Shown here in pieces: positions 55,575 to 64,000 of a DNA stretch of 64,000 nt. The stretch comes from an archaeon (GTDB lineage: Archaea > AGJL01 > Methanococci > Methanococcales > Methanocaldococcaceae). The position numbers and the translations under genes were made by a program. Within the stretch, counting starts at the first letter, position 1. Each line of letters starts with the position of its first letter. The notes beneath the pieces are model-generated. The model saw only the letters and a program-made list of their open reading frames with translations. It was not told the DNA's origin and did no database searches. The DNA lies in the NCBI GenBank assembly GCA_024278985.1, contig JAJRSC010000014.1:1-64000 (forward strand), in the 5' to 3' direction.

Positions 55575-56108
55575 TCACCTTATATATTCTGTATCTTTAT
55601 TTTTTTCAGTATTTTTATGTTCAATGATTTTATTTATTAAAAGTGAATTATCCCAACCATTTAAAAACTCATAAATTTTTTTTAGATTCTCTTTAGTATT
55701 CTTCTCCTCTAAAATTTCTCCAAAGATAATCATAGAGACTATTAATTTATTAGTATTATTCTTATATTTATTATATAAATATTCAATACTTTCAGATATA
55801 CAGGAAGTGCTTTCTATAGAGTTATATATTTCTTTTAAAATTTTATTTATATCATCATTTGACACACTTAAAGCTTCCCACCAGGTACCTTTATCATGAT
55901 TAAAAATAACATTCTGAGTAAGTTCTAAGTATTTTAATGCTTTTTCTAGGATTTCTTTATTAGTTCCTTTAAATCCTTTTTCTAATAATTTATAGGAATC
56001 ATTTTCTTTTATATATAAAATTCCTTCATTATTATCTATCTCTAATTTATATATTTTATCTAAATATTTAATTATATAAGTATCATGGGAGATTTCTAAA
56101 ACTTCCAT
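55575..56108 (-). CDS. Hypothetical protein, 177 aa
   Basis: The protein begins with beta-rich sequence (EISHDTYIIKYLDKIYKLEI) and continues as helices. No motif or family is recognised. It is tightly packed between the DUF126 gene (overlap of one base) and the cyclodeaminase gene (7-base gap), so it is probably cotranscribed with them. Confidence 0.6.
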   Translation of the reverse strand: MEVLEISHDTYIIKYLDKIYKLEIDNNEGILYIKENDSYKLLEKGFKGTNKEILEKALKYLELTQNVIFNHDKGTWWEALSVSNDDINKILKEIYNSIESTSCISESIEYLYNKYKNNTNKLIVSMIIFGEILEEKNTKENLKKIYEFLNGWDNSLLINKIIEHKNTEKNKDTEYIR

Positions 56109-56500
56109 TATTTCCCCTTTATTATTCTAACTATCCCTCTATCTCCATCTACTTCAATAATATCCCCAGTTTTTATTTTCTCAATATCTATTTTATCCAC
56201 TGCAGGAATACCTCCAATAATTGCACCACTTGCAACAATAGGCTCACATTCTTTATTAACTATCCCCTTTAAAATTCCTTTTTTTGCTAATGCATATATA
56301 ACATAACTTCCCACTGTACTTCCTTTTCCATATGGAAAAACAAAAATTTTATCCTTTAAATTTTCTCCAAAAACATCACTATTTTTATCTATAATATTTC
56401 CATCTTCATCAACTCCTCCCAAAAAAGAAAATGGTTTTTTAGAAACTAATGCTACTCCTACAGCTTTTCCTTTTGATATTTTTCTACCTTTAAGTTCCAT
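56108..56500 (-). CDS. Phosphomevalonate dehydratase small subunit (DUF126/AcnX type)
   Basis: The protein of about 130 residues has GRKISKGKAVGVALVS, FPYGKGSTVGSYVIYALAK (Ser active-site loop) and ASGAIIGGIPAVDKID, the swivelling domain of AcnX. With a large subunit elsewhere it dehydrates mevalonate 5-phosphate in the archaeal isoprenoid route. I use the ATG at 56500; a GTG at 56509 adds three residues. Confidence 0.85.
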   Translation of the reverse strand: MELKGRKISKGKAVGVALVSKKPFSFLGGVDEDGNIIDKNSDVFGENLKDKIFVFPYGKGSTVGSYVIYALAKKGILKGIVNKECEPIVASGAIIGGIPAVDKIDIEKIKTGDIIEVDGDRGIVRIIKGK

Positions 56501-56510
56501 AATTTCCACT

Positions 56511-58190
56511 CTATAATCTAACCTCTACAATTCCTCTATCCCATTCAATATAATGCCCTTCTTCGCCAAGTTTTCCAAGGTTTAATATTGGTGCTATAGC
56601 AGGGGTTGGATTAATACCCATTCTTTTCTGGAAATCTGTTTGTGTCTGGAAAGTTCCACTATTAACTAATGCAACTCCTCTATATATTCCATAACCATTA
56701 ATATGTATATGTCCAGTATGTAAGATATCAATATCCTTTTCAATAACTAAATAATCATTATGTTCTGGAGCTATTGGACATCTTCCTCCGTATGTAGGAC
56801 AGAGTAATCTTCTTTTAATAAGTTCCTTCATTATAGTAAAAGGATTTTCATATGTAGCTGTTCTAACTTGACTTACTAAATCGTCAAAACTTCTACCATG
56901 GTAAATAAGATAATCTAAACCGTGAATATTTAAACAGCATGGATTTCCAACAAAATAAATATTATCTCTATTGAATAGCTTTATAATATCATCTGGTAAT
57001 CTTGGCTGAGGTTCTGCAGGTCTTACAATATCGTGGTTTCCTGGAGAGATAATTATTGATATATGCTCAGGAATTTGCTCTAAATAACAGGAAATTTCTT
57101 CATATTGGTTAAATATATCAATCTCATATAAATCCTCTTCTTGCCCTGGATAAATACCAACACCATCAACTAAGTCCCCTGCTATACAAATATATTTTAA
57201 TTTGCTAACAATTTTTTCCTCTAAACTATTGTTAACTTGTCCATTTAAAAATCTTATTAATTTTTCAAACTCTTTACTTAGAAATTCTTTACTACCAACA
57301 TGAATATCAGATAAACATAAAAGATATACTTCTTCCTCAGCTTTTCTAATTTTAGATTTTGTTAAAGTTGGTCTTATAACTTCTTTAGCTATCATTACCT
57401 TATTTTGGGAAATTTTACCAATAACTCCAATGACTTCATCTAATAAAATATCATCAGGAAGCTCATTTCCTACTTTTTCCTTTGGAAATATAACTGTTAT
57501 CTCATCAGTTAAATCTTCCAATTTAACCCTCAAATTCCCTGATTTTGTCCAATCAACTTCTGAAACTATTCCAACAATAAAAACATCATCCATTCCTCTA
57601 TACTTATTTATATTTTCTATTGGAATTCCTTTTCTTCCTGCCTTTCTTTCAATGAATTTTTTTAATTTTTTATATCTACTTCTAAAGTATTCTATAAAAT
57701 CATCTATAGAGCCAGTACATGTTGATTTTCCAGAAACATCTGTCTCATCATAAATAAATATCCTACTTTCAATATCTTTGGCAATCCAGTTAATTCTACT
57801 ATTAAAACTTTCTTTAATTTTTTTAATTCTTTCTAATCTATTCTCTTTATCTTCTGTATCTGTTTTTTTATTTTCTATTTTTAAAGTTTCTTTTAATTTT
57901 TCTTCTATCTTAGTATCATTTATTATTACCTTCTTCTCTTCTTTTTTAATCTCTTCCTTCTCTCCAGTATAATAATGAATAAAATCAAAGTCTTTATATT
58001 TTTTGATTATTGTTTCAATATCTTCATTTAAAAAAATATCTAAAAATTTTGAGTCTAATAGAATAAACTTATCATTATATAATTTAAATTCTTTAATCTT
58101 CCTTACTAAGTTATCAACATTTATATCTTTAAGTTTATTAAATACATTTGGAGATATTAAAACTTCAATCTCTAAAAATTTCTCTATCAT
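56511..58190 (-). CDS. polB: DNA polymerase D (Pol II) small subunit, exonuclease DP1
   Basis: The protein of about 559 residues has a helical N-terminus, a charged linker (about 80-125), an OB fold and a calcineurin-like phosphoesterase with CLSDIHVGS, CIAGDLVDGVG, SPGNHDIVRP and HTGHIHINGYG. It is the 3'-5' proofreading subunit of the replicative polymerase. I choose the ATG at 58190 behind TTGGGGTTTATA; an upstream TTG at 58211 is less likely. Confidence 0.93.
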   Translation of the reverse strand: MIEKFLEIEVLISPNVFNKLKDINVDNLVRKIKEFKLYNDKFILLDSKFLDIFLNEDIETIIKKYKDFDFIHYYTGEKEEIKKEEKKVIINDTKIEEKLKETLKIENKKTDTEDKENRLERIKKIKESFNSRINWIAKDIESRIFIYDETDVSGKSTCTGSIDDFIEYFRSRYKKLKKFIERKAGRKGIPIENINKYRGMDDVFIVGIVSEVDWTKSGNLRVKLEDLTDEITVIFPKEKVGNELPDDILLDEVIGVIGKISQNKVMIAKEVIRPTLTKSKIRKAEEEVYLLCLSDIHVGSKEFLSKEFEKLIRFLNGQVNNSLEEKIVSKLKYICIAGDLVDGVGIYPGQEEDLYEIDIFNQYEEISCYLEQIPEHISIIISPGNHDIVRPAEPQPRLPDDIIKLFNRDNIYFVGNPCCLNIHGLDYLIYHGRSFDDLVSQVRTATYENPFTIMKELIKRRLLCPTYGGRCPIAPEHNDYLVIEKDIDILHTGHIHINGYGIYRGVALVNSGTFQTQTDFQKRMGINPTPAIAPILNLGKLGEEGHYIEWDRGIVEVRL

Positions 58191-58255
58191 TATAAACCCC
58201 AAGAAAAACAAAGTAGTCCAAATAAATAATAAAATAATTCTATAAAAAAATTATC

Positions 58256-59764
58256 CTAAAATCTTGATATTCTCTTTAAGAGTACATTTTCAATTCTTAC
58301 AGGATATAACAATCTTGCAACTTTTAAGGCATTTTTTAATCTCTCTTGAGAATTTGAGTAGATAGTATATAAGACATCTCCTTTTTCTACCTTATTTCCA
58401 ACTTTTACATTTAAATATACTCCAGCCTTTTTATCATTTGGAGCACCTGCCTCTTTAGCTATTTTAGTTATTCCTCTATTGGAAATTTTTGTTACATAAC
58501 CATCAAATGGAGCAGTAATATCAGCAAAATATTTTCCTACCTCAATCTCTTCAGAACTTATTTCTTTTCCACCCTGTGCAACTATAATCTCCATAAATTT
58601 TTTATGAGCCTTTCCTGTTTTTAATATATTCTCAGCCAATTCTTTACCTTCTCCAAATGGTGCAACTCCTCCAATTTCTAATAATATTCCAGCCAAGCCT
58701 GTAGATTTTTCTATTAAACTGTCAGGAACTTTTTTTCCTTCTAAAGCCTCTAAGGCTTCTCTTGCTTCTAAAGCTGGTCCTATTGCCCTACCAATTGGCT
58801 GATTTCCATATGTTAAAGCACATTCCGTATATATTTTTAATCTTTCTCCTAAGCTAATAAAGTCTCTTGCTAAGGAAGAACCTTCCTTCAAATTTTTAAC
58901 TTTGACCTCATTTCCTACTGGAATATCAATAACTAACTTTTTAATTCCCATAGCTAATTTTTTAGCCATTACACTAGATAATAAAAGTGGTTTAGGGTCT
59001 ATATTAAGAGGTCTTTCAACTGTTATAGTTATATCATCTGCAGGAGCTAAGTTTATAGCACCTCCCCAAACTAAACATCCATTTGTTTCTTTAACAACTT
59101 TTTTTATTTCTTCAGGAGATAAATCAACTTTTGTTAAAACTTCTACAATATCAGCTGTCCCAGCTGCTGATGTTATAGCTCTTGATGAGGTTTTTGGAAT
59201 TTTTAAACCTAATGATGCAACTATTGGGACAGTTATTAAAGCATATTTATTTCCAGGAACTCCTCCAATTGAATGAACATCTACAACTAAACTATCCCAA
59301 TCAATTTTTTCTCCAGTTTCTGCCATTCTAATAGTTAGGGCCTCAATTTCATCCATATCCATACTATTAATATAGATAGATGTAACAAAGGCAGTAATTT
59401 CAATATTTCCCAACTTTCCTTCAACCATTTCATCAACAATATCATAAATCTCTTCTTTTTTTAATTTATTCCCATCCATTTTTTTCTTTATGTGAGTTAT
59501 TGACTTTGGTCTTTCTGCATGAGTAATATAAACAATTTCCCCATCTTTAATTTTTAATTCTTTGGCCATCTCTATATTTATTCCTACTTCTCCTCTATTT
59601 ACCAAACTCTTAGAGGAATATATTACCCCAACACTTTCCTTATCTCTGTATTTAACTATAACCCTATCTCCAGGAAAATATTGAGAAGATTTTAAATCTT
59701 CTTTATTAATTAGAATAAAATTTTCTAAATCAATATCTAAAATTTTTACTTTTAAAATTAACAT
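58256..59764 (-). CDS. deoA: AMP phosphorylase
   Basis: The 502-residue protein has an N-terminal extra domain (about 1-85) found in archaeal AMP phosphorylase, then DVHSIGGVPGNKYA, KTSSRAITSAAGTAD and the C-terminal barrel-sandwich DITAPFDGYVTKI. It splits AMP into adenine and ribose 1,5-bisphosphate for the type III RubisCO salvage route. GGGGGAAATAA directly precedes the ATG, and the upstream gene ends at the adjacent base. Confidence 0.92.
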   Translation of the reverse strand: MLILKVKILDIDLENFILINKEDLKSSQYFPGDRVIVKYRDKESVGVIYSSKSLVNRGEVGINIEMAKELKIKDGEIVYITHAERPKSITHIKKKMDGNKLKKEEIYDIVDEMVEGKLGNIEITAFVTSIYINSMDMDEIEALTIRMAETGEKIDWDSLVVDVHSIGGVPGNKYALITVPIVASLGLKIPKTSSRAITSAAGTADIVEVLTKVDLSPEEIKKVVKETNGCLVWGGAINLAPADDITITVERPLNIDPKPLLLSSVMAKKLAMGIKKLVIDIPVGNEVKVKNLKEGSSLARDFISLGERLKIYTECALTYGNQPIGRAIGPALEAREALEALEGKKVPDSLIEKSTGLAGILLEIGGVAPFGEGKELAENILKTGKAHKKFMEIIVAQGGKEISSEEIEVGKYFADITAPFDGYVTKISNRGITKIAKEAGAPNDKKAGVYLNVKVGNKVEKGDVLYTIYSNSQERLKNALKVARLLYPVRIENVLLKRISRF

Positions 59765-60637
59765 TTATTTCCCCCTTTTACTAATTAAAATATTTACAAG
59801 TTCAGCAACTGCTTTTTTTTCATCTTCTTTAGTTGGTAAAGTAATATTATATTTCTTTAAAAGTTCCTTATCTATATTGTTATTTATTGTACTGTTGACA
59901 GAAGAATCTCTAATTATTTCCTCAACTAATATATTTTTAATAATATTACTATTCTTAATTATTTCCTTTGAAAATTCTATTATAAATACTAAAAAAAACG
60001 CTCCAATAATGGTCATTACAGTTCTCTCTAATATAAATGAAGGAATAGCTCTAACATAATCAATATAAGGAATCTTTAAAATAACTAAACCTAAAATAGA
60101 ACCATATAGATGATCACACATTACACAGACAAAAGATAATTTTAATGCCCCAACACATACTTTTTTTATGTCATTATCAAATAAAAATTTTAAAAATTTA
60201 TCTCTAATAGTTAAAATCATACCCAATGCTATTATTGAAAATATTGCATAGTAAAATATAGGATATGCTAAAATAAAAAAAACTAACAATCCAAAACCAT
60301 AAATTATAGCTGGAATTTTCCAGTTTCCTTTACACAAATAACCAGCGATAATAACCGATAAAAGTGTTGGAAGTGGTGATAATAATCCAAAATATAAAGC
60401 TTTTGGGAAAAAAACTAAATAATAAATAAATAATAATATAACTACTAAGCTTCCATATAGCTCTCCTAAAACTAATCCCAATAAAGGAGATAAACAAGGG
60501 TATATATTTATATATGAGTTAGTTCCAATTAATTTAAATCTTAAAAATTTAGAAAGTATAAGAGTTATAACAATACCCCATAAGAAAAATAATACTTTAA
60601 ATTTTTTATTTTTCATTAAATATATGAATATATTCAT
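59765..60637 (-). CDS. Multispanning membrane protein, possibly ECF-transporter S-component-like
   Basis: The 290-residue protein has about seven hydrophobic segments in its first 230 residues and a soluble C-terminal tail of about 60 residues. The pattern SPLLGLVLGELYGSLVVILL with Pro-rich loops recalls energy-coupling-factor substrate-binding proteins, but the match is weak. It ends exactly where deoA begins. Function unknown. Confidence 0.6.
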   Translation of the reverse strand: MNIFIYLMKNKKFKVLFFLWGIVITLILSKFLRFKLIGTNSYINIYPCLSPLLGLVLGELYGSLVVILLFIYYLVFFPKALYFGLLSPLPTLLSVIIAGYLCKGNWKIPAIIYGFGLLVFFILAYPIFYYAIFSIIALGMILTIRDKFLKFLFDNDIKKVCVGALKLSFVCVMCDHLYGSILGLVILKIPYIDYVRAIPSFILERTVMTIIGAFFLVFIIEFSKEIIKNSNIIKNILVEEIIRDSSVNSTINNNIDKELLKKYNITLPTKEDEKKAVAELVNILISKRGK

Positions 60638-60928
60638 TACAAATCCCTATACAAATCCAAATGCTATATCTCTATTATTTTATGATGTAGTATTTAAATT
60701 TATACTGACTAGTATAAATATAGTATAAATCAAGACCGTAATGTTAAATTTTTATTAGCATCTCAATGATTACTCTGAAAGTGATAGAGAACAGTTAAAA
60801 ACAAGATTAGAGGCGTTTATTGAGATGATTTAAATTGAATTACATTTTTATTTTTTAACTGAAGTTATTAAATTTTCTAATATGAATTTTTATATCTTTT
60901 AATTGCATTAATTTATTTTTGTGGGAGT
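60638..60928. other. Intergenic region with gene debris
   Basis: No intact gene. From 60768 to 60833 (plus) an open stretch reads DYSESDREQLKTRLEAFIEMI and then stops, protein-like sequence without a start; the preceding frame reads KFLLASQ up to a TGA, so a frameshift joins the two. The source family is not recognised. GAATTTTTATATCTTTT at about 60881-60897 is a plausible TATA for the next gene. Confidence 0.45.
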
Positions 60929-61554
60929 ATGATAGGAATATGTATAAGAACTAAAAAGGAATATATTTTAAATAATAAATTCTTAGATTGGGGCCTACAC
61001 TTTAATCCAAAAATTATAAAAAAAATAATATAATTGGATATCATGCACCTATTTTAGATATTGAAAAAAAGGAAAGTATTTCTATTTTAAAAAACATAAT
61101 TGAAAAGATTATTGGAAGTGATTATTTAACAATCCATTTACACAACAGTAGAAAAATAGATATTAATGAAGAAAAAATTATAGAAAATCTAACAATCCTA
61201 AATGAGTTTGCACAAAAAAATAATTTAAAATTATGCATAGAAAATTTAAGACGAGGATATTCATCAAATCCATACAATATTATTAAAATTGCTGATGAAG
61301 TTAATTGTTTTATAACATTTGATATTGGACATATTCCATATAATAAAAGATTGGAATTTTTAGAAATTTGCTCTGATAGAATTTATAACTCCCATGTGTA
61401 TGAAATTGAAAAGGATGGAAAACATCTTCCTCCTAAAAATCTTAACAATTTAAAACCAATATTAGATGCTCTATTAGATGTTAAATGTGAAATGTTTTTA
61501 ATTGAATTAATGGATATTAATGATATTTTAAAAACTGAAAAGATGTTAAAATAA
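60929..61554 (+). pseudogene. Sugar isomerase/AP-endonuclease-like TIM barrel, frameshifted
   Basis: From the ATG at 60929 (GTGGGAGT upstream) the frame reads MIGICIRTKKEY ... HFNPKIIKKII and stops at 61031. Starting at about 61033 the next frame continues IGYHAPILDIEKKE, LTIHLHNSRK, LCIENLRRGYSS, TFDIGHIPYN and ends TEKMLK at 61554. Adding one A to the A8 run at 61018-61025 restores one protein of about 208 residues. The motifs are those of xylose-isomerase-like barrels. A homopolymer lesion could be a read error. Confidence 0.75.
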
Positions 61555-61597
61555 TATTTAGAAACATATAGGTAGGAACATATTAGGTGATAGATTT

Positions 61598-62428
61598 ATG
61601 ATAATTGATGAAAATAGCTCTAATTTTATTGATTTCAAAAAATCATTTAAAGAACTAACTTTATCTGATGAAACATTTAAAATTATTGAAGAAAATGGGT
61701 TAAAGCTGGGTGAAATTGCAGTTGGAGAATTTTCAGGTAGGGATAGCGTAGCGGCAATAATTAAAGCTATGGAGGAAGGTGTCGATGTTGTTTTACCAGT
61801 TGTTGGATTTACAGGAACTGATTATGGAAATTTAGATATCTTTTATAAAAACTGGGAAACTACAAATAAAAGGATTAAAGAAATTGATAATGATAAAATT
61901 TTATTACCTTTACATTTTATGTTTGAGCCTGAACTTTGGAGAGCATTAAATGGTAGGTGGATTGTTTTACTTATTAAGAAATTTAACTATTACACACCAT
62001 GTATTGGATGTCATGCATATCTAAGAATATTAAGAATTCCTTTAGCAAAACACTTAGGGAATAAAATAATTAGTGGGGAGAGGGTTTATCACAATGGAGA
62101 TTTTAAAATTGACCAAATAGAGGAAGTTTTAAATGTTTATAGTAAAATTTGTAAAGATTTTGGTGTTGAGCTAACTTTACCTATAAAATACATAAGAGAA
62201 GGCAGGAAGATTAAGGAGATTATTGGAGAAGAATGGGAACAAGGAAAAAAACAATTTTCATGTGTATTTAGTGGAAATTATAGAGATAAAGATGGAAAGG
62301 TAATTTTTGATAAAGAGAGTATTTTAAAACTATTAAATGAATTTGTATATCCAGCATCAATTGAGATTTTAAAAGAAGGATACAGAGGAAATTTTAATTA
62401 TCAAAATATTGTGAAAAAATTTATTTAG
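61598..62428 (+). CDS. PP-loop-like protein of unknown function
   Basis: The 276-residue protein has EFSGRDSVAAIIKAM at about 46-60, which resembles the SGGxDS pyrophosphatase loop but with Arg in place of the second Gly, then VVLPVVGFTGTDYGN and PCIGCHAYLRILRI with paired Cys. It may be an ATP-dependent sulfur-transfer enzyme. It precedes apgM by 7 bases. Function not established. Confidence 0.6.
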   Translation: MIIDENSSNFIDFKKSFKELTLSDETFKIIEENGLKLGEIAVGEFSGRDSVAAIIKAMEEGVDVVLPVVGFTGTDYGNLDIFYKNWETTNKRIKEIDNDKILLPLHFMFEPELWRALNGRWIVLLIKKFNYYTPCIGCHAYLRILRIPLAKHLGNKIISGERVYHNGDFKIDQIEEVLNVYSKICKDFGVELTLPIKYIREGRKIKEIIGEEWEQGKKQFSCVFSGNYRDKDGKVIFDKESILKLLNEFVYPASIEILKEGYRGNFNYQNIVKKFI

Positions 62429-62435
62429 TGAGAAA

Positions 62436-63716
62436 ATGAGAACTATTTTAATATTGTTAGATGGTTTAGGTGATAGGGCTTCTGAAATTTTAGGTAATAA
62501 AACCCCACTACAATATGCAAAAACTCCAAATATGGATAAATTGGCTAAAAATGGGATGTGTGGCTTAATGACAACATACAAAGAGGGAATTCCCTTAGGT
62601 ACTGAGGTAGCTCATTTTTTACTTTGGGGCTACTCCTTAGATGAATTTCCAGGGAGAGGAGTTATTGAGGCTTTAGGGGAAGATATTGAGATTGAAGAAA
62701 ATTCCATATACTTAAGAGCATCACTTGGATTTGTTAAAAAGGATGAAAGGGGATTTTTAGTTAAAGATAGGAGAACAAAAGATATTGATAAAGAGGAGAT
62801 TGAAAAATTAATAAATGACTTTCCCACTTTTGTAGATGGGTATGAGTTTGAGCTTTTTTATTCTTTTGATGTTCATTTTATATTAAAAATTAAAGAAAAA
62901 AATGGATGGATTTCAGATAAAATTTCTGATTCTGACCCATTTTATAAAAATAGATATGTTATGAAAGTTCAACCAATAAAAGAGTTATGTAAAAATGAAA
63001 TTGAATATAATAAAGCAAAAGACACTGCTAAGGCATTAAATAAATATCTTTTAAATGTTTATAAAATATTAGAAAATCATAAAATAAATAAAATAAGGAG
63101 AAAAGTAGGAAAAATGCCTGCTAATTTTTTATTAACAAAATGGGCATCAAGATATAAAAATGTGGAGAGCTTTAAAGAAAGATGGGGAATGAGAGGAGTT
63201 GTTTTAGGTAGCAGTTCATTATTTAAAGGATTGGCAAAATTCTTAGGAATGGATTTTATAAAAATTGATAGCTTTGAAGAAGGAATAAGTTTAATTCCTA
63301 AGCTAAATTATGATTTTATTCATTTGCATACAAAAGAAACAGATGAAGCTGCCCATACAAAAAACCCATTAAATAAGGTTAAAGTTATTGAAAATATTGA
63401 TAAACTTATAGGTAATTTAAAATTAAATGATGATGATTTACTTATAATAACTGCTGACCATTCAACACCTTCTGTTGGAAATTTAATTCACTCAGGAGAA
63501 AGTGTTCCAATACTATTTTATGGAAAAAATGTTAGAGTTGATAATGTTGAGGAGTTCAATGAGATAAGTTGCTCAAATGGACATTTAAGAATAAGAGGGG
63601 AAGAATTAATACCTCTAATTTTAAACTATACAGATAGAGCTTTACTATATGGTTTAAGAGCAGGAAATAAATTAAGATATTACATTCCAAAAGATGATGA
63701 CATAGAACTTTTATAA
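62436..63716 (+). CDS. apgM: 2,3-bisphosphoglycerate-independent phosphoglycerate mutase (archaeal)
   Basis: The 426-residue protein has ILLDGLGDRASEILGNKTPL at the start, EVAHFLLWGYS, HLHTKETDEAAH and ADHSTPSVG, the alkaline-phosphatase-superfamily metal ligands of ApgM. It interconverts 3- and 2-phosphoglycerate in gluconeogenesis/glycolysis. It is followed by the partial gene at 63719 with a 2-base gap. Confidence 0.93.
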   Translation: MRTILILLDGLGDRASEILGNKTPLQYAKTPNMDKLAKNGMCGLMTTYKEGIPLGTEVAHFLLWGYSLDEFPGRGVIEALGEDIEIEENSIYLRASLGFVKKDERGFLVKDRRTKDIDKEEIEKLINDFPTFVDGYEFELFYSFDVHFILKIKEKNGWISDKISDSDPFYKNRYVMKVQPIKELCKNEIEYNKAKDTAKALNKYLLNVYKILENHKINKIRRKVGKMPANFLLTKWASRYKNVESFKERWGMRGVVLGSSSLFKGLAKFLGMDFIKIDSFEEGISLIPKLNYDFIHLHTKETDEAAHTKNPLNKVKVIENIDKLIGNLKLNDDDLLIITADHSTPSVGNLIHSGESVPILFYGKNVRVDNVEEFNEISCSNGHLRIRGEELIPLILNYTDRALLYGLRAGNKLRYYIPKDDDIELL

Positions 63717-63718
63717 AT

Positions 63719-64000
63719 ATGAGGGATAAGTTGATAAACAAATTAAAGAAAATACTTAAATTAGATAAACAAAAAAAAGAAAAAGAAAGATTAGAAGGGA
63801 AGGGATTAATAATTTTTGAAAACACAAAGGATGCAATGAAAGCAGAATATATTTTAAAAGATAAATATAATATTAGAGTAGTAGCTCCACCAGTAGAGAT
63901 TAGAGAAGGATGTGATTTAGCTATTGAATATGAGTTAATTGATGAATTTGGAATTAAAAGAGAATTGGAAAATAACAATATAAAGCCATTAAAATTTGTC
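63719..64000 (+). CDS. DUF3343-like (putative Se/S carrier) protein, 3' end cut by window
   Basis: Ninety-four codons are present. After a charged N-terminal helix, GLIIFENTKDAMKAEYILKD and PPVEIREGCDLAIEYEL resemble DUF3343, small proteins proposed to carry selenium or sulfur on a Cys (here in GCD). The ATG at 63719 lies 2 bases after the apgM stop. The end is outside the window, so size and further domains are unknown. Confidence 0.6.
   Translation, partial: MRDKLINKLKKILKLDKQKKEKERLEGKGLIIFENTKDAMKAEYILKDKYNIRVVAPPVEIREGCDLAIEYELIDEFGIKRELENNNIKPLKFV

Overview
The window is AT-rich DNA from a hyperthermophilic, hydrogenotrophic methanogen, most likely a Methanocaldococcus species. The marker genes are: a formylmethanofuran dehydrogenase subunit B with an in-frame UGA (selenocysteine), a selenocysteine tRNA, coenzyme F430 cyclase subunit CfbD, a tetraether lipid synthase-type radical SAM enzyme, RadB, the DNA polymerase D small subunit, the Ptr2-type activator next to ferredoxin, archaeal ApgM and class III signal-peptide pilins. 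Ribosome-binding sites are mostly GGTGA-like and TATA boxes are obvious.

Layout. 1-4.4 kb (minus strand) is a surface-polysaccharide or glycosylation-like patch (alkaline-phosphatase-superfamily enzyme, GT4 and GT2 glycosyltransferases) interrupted by three decayed genes. 4.5-5.9 kb encodes an anchored surface protein with Tyr-Gly repeats. 6-13 kb holds a NikR-like repressor without the usual nickel ligands, an ATP-dependent DNA ligase broken by an in-frame TAA, a tiny C2H2 zinc-finger protein, a methionine synthase and tRNA-Sec. 13.5-16 kb is fwdB(Sec)-mobB-pyrE. 16-22 kb has cca, the divergent ptr2/fdxA pair and tes. 22-31 kb is a dense plus-strand run (prepilin peptidase, argH, cfbD, trpE, leuA, a PP-loop enzyme, a methyltransferase, pyrF, radB). 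31.4-32.7 kb is galU and a small EamA-like protein.

33-40 kb is a type I restriction-modification island: hsdM, a PD-(D/E)XK nuclease, hsdS, a MntA-type nucleotidyltransferase, a wrecked HepT gene, hsdR, and an HExxH metalloprotease. hsdM, hepT and hsdR each carry an in-frame TAA, so the island looks damaged. 40-47 kb carries a UbiD-family decarboxylase of the archaeal mevalonate route, an ADP-forming acyl-CoA synthetase, a split transketolase with ribulose-phosphate epimerase, a PAPS-reductase-like protein and tRNA-Ile(GAT). 47.4-50.5 kb is a tungstate ABC transporter and two pilins, each behind an identical 17-bp palindrome. 50.5-60.6 kb includes cobY, a PII protein, 2-phosphoglycerate kinase, ornithine cyclodeaminase, the phosphomevalonate dehydratase small subunit, the Pol D small subunit and AMP phosphorylase. 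60.7-64 kb has gene debris, a frameshifted TIM-barrel gene, a PP-loop-like protein, apgM and a DUF3343-like gene cut by the window edge.

How it fits together: tungstate import (tup), a MobB-type protein and FwdB form a tungsten/molybdenum-pterin theme for the first step of methanogenesis. tRNA-Sec, FwdB and the DUF3343-like protein form a selenium theme. The prepilin peptidase and two pilins form a pilus theme. The most notable feature of the sequence is the number of coding lesions: four in-frame TAA codons (ligase, hsdM, hepT, hsdR), several frameshifts and several gene stubs. These should be checked against reads before being called real.
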